A DNA stretch of 64,000 nucleotides. Origin: Curvibacter gracilis ATCC BAA-807. GTDB taxonomy: Bacteria > Pseudomonadota > Gammaproteobacteria > Burkholderiales > Burkholderiaceae_C. A program made the translations under genes and the position numbers. The notes under the pieces were generated by a model, which did no database searches, was not told where the DNA came from, and saw only the letters and a list, made by a program, of their open reading frames with translations. Shown here piece after piece: positions 1 to 8,395 of this stretch. Position 1 is the first letter of the stretch. The number at the start of each line of letters is the position of its first letter. The DNA lies in contig NZ_KI912467.1 in the NCBI RefSeq assembly GCF_000518645.1, positions 312,609-376,608 on the forward strand. The letters run 5' to 3'.

Positions 1-804
1 GACATCCGCGCCGGGGCCCGGCGCTTTGGCCAGGGCAACTTTGACCAGCCCATCCCGCTGCGCGGCCACAACGAGCTGGCCGCCCTGGCCGCCGACGTGA
101 ACACCATGGCCCAGGGCCTGCACGGCATGCTGGACGCCAAGCGCGCCTTGCTGCTGGCCATCAGCCACGAACTGCGCAGCCCCCTGACCCGGGCCCGCCT
201 GAACACCGAGTTGCTGCCCGACAGCGGCGAGGCCCAGCCCCTGCGCGAAGCCCTGACCCGCGACCTGGCCCTGATGCGCGACCTGATCAGCGACCTGCTG
301 GAAAGCGAGCGCCTGGGCCAAGGCCATTCGGCCCTGCACCTGGAGCCCACCGCCCTGCCCGCCCTGGTGGACGAGGTGCTGGCCCAGCTCGACGGCGCCA
401 GCACCATCGAACGGCAATTGCCCGCCAGCATGCCCTTGCTGAGGCTGGACCCCAGCCGCCTGCGCCTGCTGGTGCGCAACCTGCTGGACAACGCCCTGCG
501 CCACAGCGCCCAGGCCGCGCGGCCCCCGGTGATCAGCCTGCAGGCCGCGGGCCTGCAATGGGTGCTGAGCGTGCGCGACTTTGGCCCCGGCGTACCCGAC
601 GAGGTGTTGCCGCACCTGGCCGAGCCCTTTTACCGCCCCGACGCCGCCCGCGAACGCAGCAGCGGCGGCGTGGGCCTGGGCCTGTACCTGTGCCGCCTGG
701 TGGCCCAGGCGCATGGCGGCCAATGGCAGGTGCGCAACGCCCAGCCGGGGCTGGAGGTGCGGATCACGCTGCCGCCGGGCTTGGAGGTGGGGCGGGCCGG
801 TTAG
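1..804 (+). CDS. Sensor histidine kinase (5' end outside window)
   Basis: C-terminal part of a membrane sensor kinase; the reading frame is open from base 1, so the sensor domain and membrane segments lie outside the window. The first ~35 residues look like the end of a HAMP linker (ELAALAADVN). A HisKA helix follows with the H-box AISHELRSPLTR, phospho-acceptor His near residue 56 of the visible part. The ATPase domain shows an N-box (LVRNLLDNALRHS), a G1 box (DFGPGVPDE) and a G2 box (GVGLGLYLC). The protein should autophosphorylate and pass phosphate to a response regulator, probably encoded upstream; the stimulus is not visible. The stop at 802-804 lies 9 nt before the next gene. Confidence 0.93.
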   Translation, partial: DIRAGARRFGQGNFDQPIPLRGHNELAALAADVNTMAQGLHGMLDAKRALLLAISHELRSPLTRARLNTELLPDSGEAQPLREALTRDLALMRDLISDLLESERLGQGHSALHLEPTALPALVDEVLAQLDGASTIERQLPASMPLLRLDPSRLRLLVRNLLDNALRHSAQAARPPVISLQAAGLQWVLSVRDFGPGVPDEVLPHLAEPFYRPDAARERSSGGVGLGLYLCRLVAQAHGGQWQVRNAQPGLEVRITLPPGLEVGRAG

Positions 805-813
805 CATCCCCCC

Positions 814-1527
814 ATGCCCAGCCATTACCAGAGCCTGACCCAGGACACCCTGTTCAGCGACGCCTTCCGCGTGAGCCCCCCCCAACCCCTGCCCGGCCGC
901 GACATCGTGCCGCGCCGCCCGGCGGCCTTCATCCGCAAGGCCTCCAGCAGCGCCAATCCAGCCCCCGAGGCGCCCCAGCCAGACGCCGACGCCACCGCCC
1001 CGGCGCCCGAGTTGCCCGGGCGAGAACTCGCCATTGGCCAGTTCGGCCTGGTGCCGGCCTGGGTCAAATCGGCCTCGGACGCCAAGCTGCGCTCGGTCAA
1101 GCTCGTCAATGCGCGCTCGGAGACCCTCACCACCTCGACCCCGTTTCGCGATGCCTGGCTGGCCTCGCAACGCTGCATCGTGCCGATGATGGCCTTCTTT
1201 GAAGACGATCTGCGCACCGGCAAGGCCGTGCCCACCCGCATCGCCCGGGTCGATGGCAAACCCCTGGGCGTGGCCGGCCTGTGGGAGCGGTGGACGGGCG
1301 CCGAGGGCGAAGAGATCATCAGCTTCACCCTGCTCACCGTGAACGCCAACAGCCACGCGCTGATGCGCCGCTACCAGCACGACGGCAACGAAAAGCGCAT
1401 GCCCGTCATCCTCAACGAAGGCTCTTACGACGCCTGGCTCAACACCACGCCCGAAAAGGCGCGCGACTTCATGCGCGCCTACCCGGCGCAATCGCTGCTG
1501 GCCAACCCGGTAGAAGGCAAAAAATAA
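814..1527 (+). CDS. SRAP (YedK/HMCES-like) family protein lacking Cys2
   Basis: The SOS-response-associated peptidase family shields abasic sites in single-stranded DNA through a thiazolidine bond made by Cys2. Family landmarks visible here: VNARSE (Asn near 99), the acidic AFFEDD segment (Glu near 130, matching the catalytic Glu) and RRYQHDGNEKRMP (His near 189). The N-terminus reads MPSHYQS, where active members begin MCGRY, so the crosslinking Cys is absent. ATG 814 is the only usable start, because the kinase stop at 802-804 is in the same frame. A proline/alanine-rich insertion sits near residues 45-68. The family call is firm; activity is doubtful, or the protein belongs to a Cys2-less subfamily with another role. 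Convergent with dusC, 6 nt between stops. Confidence 0.85.
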   Translation: MPSHYQSLTQDTLFSDAFRVSPPQPLPGRDIVPRRPAAFIRKASSSANPAPEAPQPDADATAPAPELPGRELAIGQFGLVPAWVKSASDAKLRSVKLVNARSETLTTSTPFRDAWLASQRCIVPMMAFFEDDLRTGKAVPTRIARVDGKPLGVAGLWERWTGAEGEEIISFTLLTVNANSHALMRRYQHDGNEKRMPVILNEGSYDAWLNTTPEKARDFMRAYPAQSLLANPVEGKK

Positions 1528-1533
1528 GGCGGA

Positions 1534-2556
1534 TCAGCCCGCGCAGGCCTCGGCCAGCACTTCGGGCTCGGCCGTCGCTTCGGCCGCAGCCAGCTCAGGC
1601 GGCGCGGCCAGGTGCTCGGCCATCCAGGCCTCCACCAGGCGCGAATCGTTGATCAGCCGCAGCCCCTGGTAGGCCTGCTCGGCCTCGGGGTAGCGACGGC
1701 GCAGGTAGTTGAGCCACTGCTTGAGGCGCCCGGCCCGGTTGCGCGGCTCCACCCGCAGCTTGACCCGGGCCCAGAACAGGTGGAACAGGGGCTGCAGATC
1801 GGCCCACTGCGGGGCCTGGCCAGGTTCAGCCGCCCCATCGGCGGCCAGGATGTCCCAGGCCAGCCCGGGGTCGGACACCATGCCGCGGCCCAGCATCAGA
1901 TCCTGGCAGCCCGATTCGGCGCGGCAGCGCTGCGCGTCGGCCACCGTCCAGATCTCGCCATTGGCCACCACCGGGATGTTGACCACGCTGCGCACATCCG
2001 CAATGCGCGCCCAGTAAGCCGGCGGTTTGTACCCCTGGGCCCGGGTGCGGCCATGCACCACCAGCTGGTTGGCGCCCCCGGCCGCAATCGCCCGGGCGCA
2101 GTCCTCTGCGCTCTGGTCGTCGTCAAAGCCCAGGCGCATCTTGGCCGACACCGGCACCTGGGCCGGCACCGCCCGCCGCACCGCCGAGACGATGCGGTGC
2201 AGCAGCTCCGGGTCTTGCAGCAAGGCGGCCCCGCCGCCATGCCGGTTCACCACCTTGGCCGGGCAGCCAAAATTCAGGTCGATCCCCGCCGGCCCCAGGC
2301 CCGCCAGCCGCGCAGCGTTCTCGGCCAGGCACTGCGGGTCAGAGCCCATCAGCTGCGCCCGCACCGCCACCCCCGCCGCCGTGCGCCCGCCGTTGTCCAG
2401 CTCAGGCACGATGCGCCTGAAAGCCCGCTCGGGCAGCAGCGTGCCCGTCACCCGGATGAACTCCGACACACACAAGTCCACCCCACCCACACGGGTCAAC
2501 ACATCGCGCAACACGCAATCGAGCAGGCCCTCCATGGGCGCCAAAAGAATAGCCAT
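1534..2556 (-). CDS. dusC: tRNA-dihydrouridine(16) synthase DusC
   Basis: FMN-dependent reductase that makes dihydrouridine in the D-loop of tRNA, in the cytoplasm. The N-terminal TIM barrel begins MAILLAPMEG (FMN-binding start), and the catalytic Cys is in NFGCPAK at residue 98, the position used in E. coli DusC. VVHGRT and VVANGEIW are the expected phosphate- and FMN-binding strands. A C-terminal tRNA-binding helical region follows (KQWLNYLRRRYPEAE). The 340-residue length is slightly longer than E. coli DusC because of an Ala/Glu-rich tail. The ATG at 2556 is immediately followed by the conserved start of the fold. Single gene, convergent with the SRAP gene. Confidence 0.92.
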   Translation of the reverse strand: MAILLAPMEGLLDCVLRDVLTRVGGVDLCVSEFIRVTGTLLPERAFRRIVPELDNGGRTAAGVAVRAQLMGSDPQCLAENAARLAGLGPAGIDLNFGCPAKVVNRHGGGAALLQDPELLHRIVSAVRRAVPAQVPVSAKMRLGFDDDQSAEDCARAIAAGGANQLVVHGRTRAQGYKPPAYWARIADVRSVVNIPVVANGEIWTVADAQRCRAESGCQDLMLGRGMVSDPGLAWDILAADGAAEPGQAPQWADLQPLFHLFWARVKLRVEPRNRAGRLKQWLNYLRRRYPEAEQAYQGLRLINDSRLVEAWMAEHLAAPPELAAAEATAEPEVLAEACAG

Positions 2557-3111
2557 GGCAAAAACGAGAAGAGAGAAAGGTCAAAGAGACAAAAGGGAAG
2601 GTGCCGCTGGGGGAGCGGCGCTTCGGCGGGCTGGCCGGCAAGGGACCGGGGCTGGCAGGTGGGGGATTTTCGCCGACTTGGGAGTGAAGACACTTGGGCC
2701 GGGCCAAGACCCCGGAGGGCGATGCTCATCAGCGCCCTGCGGTGCAGCCCTGGCTTGGCCGCTTAATCTCGCCCACCAGGACGTGGTTCCAGGAATCGCG
2801 CCAATGGCCCGGAGGCGTCCGACGCAAAGCACGCAAGTGAACGGCCACCTGCCCAAGCCCCCGCAGCAGGCAAATAACTTGATTCAAACCAGCAACAAAT
2901 CACGCAAAGACGCAGTACCACGTTCGGTAACGCACAAACCCGACCGCTAGAATGTTACAAAAAAACACCAGCGATCAGGGATGCTCAAATCCAGTTCTCC
3001 ACACTCTACGGCCTCTGTTGAAGCAGGCTCTAATTTCCAATATTTTTGGTCCTTAAAACGGCAATTTGAACCCCTGGTTCTGATTGACGCATATCAAGCC
3101 TTGGGGGCCGC
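2557..3111. other. Non-coding gap between dusC and the WYL regulator
   Basis: This 555-bp divergent region must hold the promoters of dusC and of the WYL regulator. I see no convincing gene. The left two thirds is very G+C-rich with short hairpins (for example AGGGCG and CGCCCT arms near 2716-2738); the right third is A+T-rich, as expected of a promoter. The left part could hide a structured RNA, but I could not match it to tmRNA, 4.5S, 6S or RNase P. Confidence 0.5.
3068..3080. promoter_or_regulatory. Possible operator palindrome upstream of the WYL regulator
   Basis: A perfect 5-bp inverted repeat with a 3-bp centre, GAACC-CCT-GGTTC, lies 31 bp before the WYL start codon. WYL regulators of defence islands (BrxR, CapW types) bind short palindromes near their own promoters, so autoregulation here is plausible. 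The repeat is short enough to occur by chance. Confidence 0.25.
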
Positions 3112-4095
3112 ATGAGGGAAAGGGTCGAAAACCTCGAAACCCTGCGCATGGCCCTTGAAATCATGCGCGAGCTCTCGCCCGTGAAGGCCATCGACAGTGC
3201 CACCCTGATGCAACGCCTGGAGGCTAAAGGCATCAAGCGCAGTCAGCGCAGTGTGCAACGCACCTTGGGCATGCTGGTGGAGCACTTTGACATCGAGTGC
3301 GACACCCGCAGCAAGCCCTATGGCTACCGGTGGCGCACCCAGTCCAAAGAATTTTCAGTGCGCAGCCTCAGCGAGTCCGACTCGTTGATGCTGCTGCTGG
3401 CCGAGCAGCACCTGAAAAACCTGATGCCCACCCAAATGCTCAAGGCCATGGAAGGCTTTTTTGAGCAGGCCCACCGCAAGGTGGCCCCAGCCATCGCCAG
3501 TCTCAGTGAAGACGAGGCCACCCGCCTCAGCGCCCAGTGGCTGGACAAAGTGCGCATCGTATCGGCCACCCAGCCCCTGCTGCCGCCCCGGATCGACGAG
3601 GCCGTGCTGGAGGCCGTGAGCAGCGCCCTGTACGCCAACAAGTGGCTCAACATCGACTACCGCAACCAGACCCAACAGGCCAAATCGGCCTATGTGATGC
3701 CCCTGGGCATTGCCCAACAAGGCGTGCGCTTGTACCTGGTGTGCCGCTTCGAGGGCTACGACAACGAACGCACCCTGGCCATCAACCGGATCACCGCCGC
3801 CACCGTCTCCACCAAAGCTTTTGAGCGCCCCGCCGACTTCGACCTCGACAAATACGACGAAGACGGCCGCTTTGCCTCCAGCGAAGGCCCTCGTGTGCAA
3901 CTGAGCTTCAAGATCAGAAAAAAGGCTGGCCTGCACCTGACTGAATCACCGCTGTCCAAAGACCAGACGATTGAGGACTGTGGGGATCACTACGCGGTGA
4001 GCGCGCCGTTGCAGGACACGCTGCGGCTGCGGCAGTGGTTGCAGGGGTTTGGGGGGGATGTTTGGGATACAGCAATGCAACCCGTTCATGAATGA
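3112..4095 (+). CDS. WYL-domain transcriptional regulator
   Basis: DNA-binding regulator of 327 residues. An N-terminal winged helix-turn-helix spans about residues 1-85: ATLMQRLEAKG, then the recognition-helix region SQRSVQRTLGML, then a wing ending KPYGYRW. A WYL ligand-sensing domain covers roughly residues 175-245 (WLNIDYRNQ, YVMPLGIAQQGVRLYLVCR, LAINRI). The C-terminal extension ends RLRQWLQGFGGDVW. Proteins of this architecture commonly sit first in phage-defence loci and repress them until a ligand is sensed. Here the gene lies 299 bp upstream of, and on the same strand as, a four-gene GTPase operon. The role as that operon's regulator is inferred from position. A GGGGG run 5 nt before the ATG could serve as a weak ribosome-binding site. 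Confidence 0.9.
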   Translation: MRERVENLETLRMALEIMRELSPVKAIDSATLMQRLEAKGIKRSQRSVQRTLGMLVEHFDIECDTRSKPYGYRWRTQSKEFSVRSLSESDSLMLLLAEQHLKNLMPTQMLKAMEGFFEQAHRKVAPAIASLSEDEATRLSAQWLDKVRIVSATQPLLPPRIDEAVLEAVSSALYANKWLNIDYRNQTQQAKSAYVMPLGIAQQGVRLYLVCRFEGYDNERTLAINRITAATVSTKAFERPADFDLDKYDEDGRFASSEGPRVQLSFKIRKKAGLHLTESPLSKDQTIEDCGDHYAVSAPLQDTLRLRQWLQGFGGDVWDTAMQPVHE

Positions 4096-4394
4096 GCTGA
4101 CCTGCGAAGCCCTTGCGTCACGACTTGTCGTCAAGCCACTGAAAAATGAATGCCCATGCGGAATCAAGCAACACAACCTGCCTCCATTTTCAGCCCCGGC
4201 CCAACATGATTTATCGACCACCCTGCCACCAAGAAGACATTTTGAAGTTGACGATCGCCATCGCCCTCGGCACATGGCTTGCCTTGTCTCTCCACGAAAA
4301 ACTATCTTTCAAGCGGAAAGTCGGCTGAAGCTGATCCCTTTCTCAATCAAGCCTCTCCTTTAACCAGCCTCCGGCATGGAGGATGAGACACGAC
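4096..4394 (+). other. Leader region before the GTPase operon
   Basis: About 300 bp separates the WYL gene from the first GTPase gene. It likely carries the operon promoter. The only coding candidate is a 28-codon frame at 4242-4328 with a TTG start. It would encode one hydrophobic segment (TIAIALGTWLALSL) followed by a basic tail (KLSFKRKVG) and is preceded by AAGAAG. I cannot tell whether it is translated. Confidence 0.4.
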
Positions 4395-6107
4395 ATGACA
4401 AAAGCGCAAAAGAACTTGATCGGCTTTCTACACGCCATCGAGCATGAGTTGAAGCAAGCTGGCAGCGATTTGCCACTCCTGCGTGCCGAATTCAGCCGTT
4501 TGCAACCTGAAATTTCAGGTTTACAAACTGCCATTCAGCAGTGCGAATTGTTGATTCCAGTTGTGGGAGCATTCAGCGCAGGTAAATCCTCGCTGCTCAA
4601 TGCCTTGGTGGGCACGGACTTGCTGCCCGTCGCCATCACCCCCGAAACAGCCATGCCGACCGAGCTTCGATATGACCAACGGGAGCGCCTGGAAGTGGTG
4701 TTTCTGGATGGGAAGACCCAGGAATTCCCTCTCGCTGCCTTACCCACTCTACAGTCACGAGCGCACGAGATCGAACTGGTGAAGTTGTACGCGGAACGCT
4801 CAGCACTCAAGGCCCTGCAACCTTTGGTGTTGGTCGATATGCCGGGCTTCAACTCCCCCCTGGACGCCCACAACAGGGCGATTGCTCACTACATCGGCCA
4901 GGGTGCCCACTACCTGTTCGTGGTGAGCGTTGAAGAAGGGGCATTGCACACCCAGACACTGCGTCGCATTGAAGAGGTTGTGACGATTGGCCGCACGTTT
5001 TCTGTGTGCGTCAACAAGGCCGACCTGCGGCCCCAACAAGAAGTTGAAGCGGTTCAGGCCTACATCGGCGATCAACTGGCTGAGGTGGGCCTAGAGGCTG
5101 CGACCTGTCGAGTCAGTCAACTGGACGGAGGGGCGATTCAGGCGATGCTGCAAAGCATCGATCCAGAGGCATTGGTGAACAACCTATTCCAAGCGCGACT
5201 GCAGCAGTTGTCCCAGACGCTTGAGAACATACTGCAGACAGCCTCCGAGGCCATTCAACATGACGAAGCCGAAAACAAAAAGCGGGTGTCGGAGTTGGAG
5301 GTGGCCATCCATGAACTGGAAACACAGCGTGATGCCAAATTGACGGCGACGCGATCGGCTGATCTGGCGACCTCTGTGAACAATGTTCTGACGGGTGTGA
5401 CCAACGCTCTGAACTTGGCCGTTGATGACATGGCTCGTGCAGCCCTGCGCAGCAATGACGAACTGGCACGCGTGGTCTCCGACGAGGTTCGGGCCAGCCT
5501 ATTGGCAGGACTCAAGGTCGCCACAGATCACCTGTCCGAAGAAGTGGTCAGCCAATTTACGCGGGCTACAGCCAACGGTGTAAGCGGCCATTTTCAGATT
5601 CCTGAAGATTGGACCAGAACCTTGTTGAACGACTTGCAGACAAATCTACTTCCGGTGCTGTTGTCTGCCCTGACCCCCAACAAGATAGAACCCGTGATGC
5701 GCTGGGCGGCCGGCTTCATCGGCAGCACGGCCGTGATCGGAAAGCTGCTGCCTCACCCCATCTTGAAAGCGGCAACGCTGATCCTCCCCCCACTTTTGGG
5801 GTACGTGCTGGGTCAGGTCGGCGAAGGGCAACAGTTGGAACAGGCCAAAAAGGCCATCCGCGAAAATTTGATCCCTGATCTCATCCGGAGTCTGCGCCCA
5901 GAAGTGGCGGCTGTCCTGACCCAGGCCAACGAACAAGCCATGGCAGTGGTGACCAATGCCTTCGAGCAACAACTGCAAGCCAAACGAAATGTTTTGAAGG
6001 ACGCCGAAGCGCACATGCAAGCCGCAAACAGAGCGGCCTTGGGTGCCGCTGTGCTGGCAGTTCGCACCAACGCCCAAGCACTGGCCCGTGCGCACAAGGT
6101 GCTCTAA
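4395..6107 (+). CDS. Dynamin-like GTPase A (LeoA-like size and layout)
   Basis: Large GTPase of 570 residues. Start chosen at ATG 4395 because GGAGG at 4378-4382 is 12 nt upstream; the in-frame ATG at 4383 would abut it. G1 is GAFSAGKSS (residues 58-66), the switch/G2 region is ITPETAMPTE, G3 is DMPG (148-151) and G4 is NKAD (207-210). A long helical region follows, with a charged coiled-coil stretch at about 275-315. A hydrophobic segment near 433-475 (FIGSTAVIGKLL, AATLILPPLLGYVLG) could act as a membrane-binding paddle or hairpin. This is the general plan of bacterial dynamin-like proteins, and the length is close to E. coli LeoA. First gene of a four-GTPase operon; the next gene starts 20 nt downstream. 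Membrane remodelling during infection is inferred, not shown. Confidence 0.85.
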   Translation: MTKAQKNLIGFLHAIEHELKQAGSDLPLLRAEFSRLQPEISGLQTAIQQCELLIPVVGAFSAGKSSLLNALVGTDLLPVAITPETAMPTELRYDQRERLEVVFLDGKTQEFPLAALPTLQSRAHEIELVKLYAERSALKALQPLVLVDMPGFNSPLDAHNRAIAHYIGQGAHYLFVVSVEEGALHTQTLRRIEEVVTIGRTFSVCVNKADLRPQQEVEAVQAYIGDQLAEVGLEAATCRVSQLDGGAIQAMLQSIDPEALVNNLFQARLQQLSQTLENILQTASEAIQHDEAENKKRVSELEVAIHELETQRDAKLTATRSADLATSVNNVLTGVTNALNLAVDDMARAALRSNDELARVVSDEVRASLLAGLKVATDHLSEEVVSQFTRATANGVSGHFQIPEDWTRTLLNDLQTNLLPVLLSALTPNKIEPVMRWAAGFIGSTAVIGKLLPHPILKAATLILPPLLGYVLGQVGEGQQLEQAKKAIRENLIPDLIRSLRPEVAAVLTQANEQAMAVVTNAFEQQLQAKRNVLKDAEAHMQAANRAALGAAVLAVRTNAQALARAHKVL

Positions 6108-6127
6108 ACCACTCTAAGAAGCAGACG

Positions 6128-8395
6128 ATGACCCAAAACAACAAGCTGAACACGCAAGCCAAGCAATTGGCAGAGCGCTTGTCGAAATTCGATGAGGTAC
6201 TGGACCGCTACCCCGATCAAACCCAGGGTCTGCGCGGCAGGATCCAGGAGAGCCAATGGCTAGATGCCGAAGCTCTCCAGACCACCATTGCCGAAAAAGC
6301 CCGCGAAGGACGGCAATTGCGCGTGGGCATCATTGGCCGAGTCAAGGCAGGTAAATCTTCCTTGTTGAATGCCCTGCTCTTTGATGGGGCAGACGTTCTC
6401 CCCAAAGCGGCCACACCAATGACAGCATCGCTCACGGTGCTGGCATACGGTGACGTGGCGCGGGCAGAGGTCGAGCCTTTCGAACCCGAAGATTTGGCAG
6501 AAATTGCCCAACGCGCAGCGGAATATGACCGCGAACTGAGGTCCCGCATCGAGGCTCGAATGGCGCAGCAGACTGCGCGCCCAGCCTCCTTCGGAGGGCG
6601 CCCTGCCCCCGCCCTGGACCCGGATCGCATTGAGCAAGCTGTTCGCCGGGAACTCGATCAGGATCCGCAACTTGGTGGCGCCAAGGACATGCATGAGCGC
6701 ATTCTGAAGGCCGGAGGCATGCCTGCCGATTGGGCACAAGGTGAGGCCATACAGCTCAAGGCGAAATCCATCGCTGCACTGCGCGAAGAACTGGCCGACT
6801 ACGTGGGAGCCAACGGGCGCTTCACCCCTTTCACCAATTGCCTTCGGCTGTACCTGCCACTGCCAGGTTTGAAAGACCTGGAAATTGTGGACACCCCTGG
6901 CGTCAACGACCCCATCCCCTCACGCGAGGCTCGCACCTACCGCGAATTGCACCGCTGCGATGCCGTGTTGGTTGTCAGCCCGGCGGGGCAGTTTTTGAAT
7001 GCGCAGGATCTGGAACTCATGGATCGCCTGGGCACGAAAGAAGGCGTTCGGGAAGTATTTTTGGTCGCAAGCCAAGTGGACAGTCAGCTTTTTGGAAGCG
7101 TGCAGCGCCAGAGTCAAGGTCAATTGCTGACAGCACTGTCCGAAGTTCAAGGCATTCTGACCAAGCAGGCCCAGCAGACCCTGGCGGTCCAGCGCAACGC
7201 CAACCCCGGTGTGGCGACTTTGCTCTCCGGCTTGCAAAACCGCCTGGTCGTGACCTCCAGTGTGGCCCACACGCTGTCAACCCAGTCGGAAGCCCAATGG
7301 GATGCTAACGCTCGGCACATTCAGCAAATGCTGACCAAGGCTTACCCAGCGGTCTTTTCCACCCCCGCCATCGCTGAGGAGTGCCTGTCATCCCTGGCGG
7401 GCATGACCAAGACGCAAGGGTTCCTGGAACAGGTCAGGAGCAACAAGGAAGCCATTCAGGCCACGTCGGCCCTGAACTTTGTGCACGACCGAGGGGGTCA
7501 GCTCTCCGAGAGTCTGGCGCAGGCATTGGAATTGTTGGCCCAGGAACGTGCTGGCGTAGAAACGGCCACCAGTGAAGGGCTGGAGAGCCGCCTGCAAGCT
7601 CTGCAGAAGGCAAAATCCCAGGGCACCAAAGTCGTCAACTTGGCTGTTCAAAACGCTGTAGAGGACAGCTCAGAGGCTCTGGTGCTTGCGTTGGAAGCGG
7701 CAACCAAACAAGCCTTTTCACAAGTGGAGCGCACCGCTGAAAACGCACGCGGCACAGACGTTGAGACATACAAAGTTGACTCCGAGGGCTGGCTGGCAGG
7801 ATTTGCCCGGTTCATTAACGTAGGCGGACAAGAAACCCGCTCCCGAACCGTGCAAACGGTCAAGGCCAGCGCCATTCGGGACGCGCTCGAAGAACTCCAT
7901 TTGAACCTGGAGACCGCACAGGCTACCGCCGTGGCTGAGCAGCGAAGCCGTCTGCGCAAGACCCTGACGGGAGCTGTGCTGGGCCGCCTGCGAGAAGCGC
8001 AGGTGCTGGCAGACCGTGATATTGACCACGTTGCCCTGGAGCAGGCTTGCCTGAGCGCCGTTGGGGAATTGCGCAGCTTTGACGACCCCAAGTTGCCGCC
8101 ATTACCAGATGACTTGACACGCAGTGGCCCCCTGAAAGGATCGGCCGCAGAGAGCTTTATGCAAGCTGCCACGAAATACCTTCACCAACTCAAGAAAGCC
8201 GCCCTCCAATCTGGCCGAGGCCTTGCCAAGGTTTATATCGACAGAGCCGCAGGAGTGGATGTGGGGGCAATTCTGTTCAGTCAGTATGAAGAAGACCTGC
8301 AACTGCTTAAGAAACAGATCAAGGAAAAGACCCAAACACTGAAGCAATACGACGCCCTCATCGCTGACCTCAAGCAGCTGCGACATGGCGCCTGA
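6128..8395 (+). CDS. Dynamin-like GTPase B with an inter-motif insertion
   Basis: Protein of 755 residues with a dynamin-type GTPase domain: G1 GRVKAGKSS (residues 70-78), a switch region with TPMTAS (96-101), and G3 DTPG (255-258). About 150 residues separate the switch from G3, far more than in gene A, and include an R/E-rich helical insertion (about 120-225). The expected G4 NKxD is replaced by a segment reading VASQVDSQ (313-320), so guanine specificity may be altered. The rest is long and helical with no clear transmembrane segment, ending in a predicted coiled coil (LLKKQIKEKTQTLKQYD). ATG 6128 follows an AGAAG motif. The stop overlaps the start of gene C by 11 nt, a sign of translational coupling. 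Confidence 0.83.
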   Translation: MTQNNKLNTQAKQLAERLSKFDEVLDRYPDQTQGLRGRIQESQWLDAEALQTTIAEKAREGRQLRVGIIGRVKAGKSSLLNALLFDGADVLPKAATPMTASLTVLAYGDVARAEVEPFEPEDLAEIAQRAAEYDRELRSRIEARMAQQTARPASFGGRPAPALDPDRIEQAVRRELDQDPQLGGAKDMHERILKAGGMPADWAQGEAIQLKAKSIAALREELADYVGANGRFTPFTNCLRLYLPLPGLKDLEIVDTPGVNDPIPSREARTYRELHRCDAVLVVSPAGQFLNAQDLELMDRLGTKEGVREVFLVASQVDSQLFGSVQRQSQGQLLTALSEVQGILTKQAQQTLAVQRNANPGVATLLSGLQNRLVVTSSVAHTLSTQSEAQWDANARHIQQMLTKAYPAVFSTPAIAEECLSSLAGMTKTQGFLEQVRSNKEAIQATSALNFVHDRGGQLSESLAQALELLAQERAGVETATSEGLESRLQALQKAKSQGTKVVNLAVQNAVEDSSEALVLALEAATKQAFSQVERTAENARGTDVETYKVDSEGWLAGFARFINVGGQETRSRTVQTVKASAIRDALEELHLNLETAQATAVAEQRSRLRKTLTGAVLGRLREAQVLADRDIDHVALEQACLSAVGELRSFDDPKLPPLPDDLTRSGPLKGSAAESFMQAATKYLHQLKKAALQSGRGLAKVYIDRAAGVDVGAILFSQYEEDLQLLKKQIKEKTQTLKQYDALIADLKQLRHGA

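Noticed and set aside
2716..2766. A frame ending ...GLAA next to hairpins, considered as a tmRNA tag
   Set aside because: No tRNA-like ends and no tag of the ANDERFALAA kind; coincidence.
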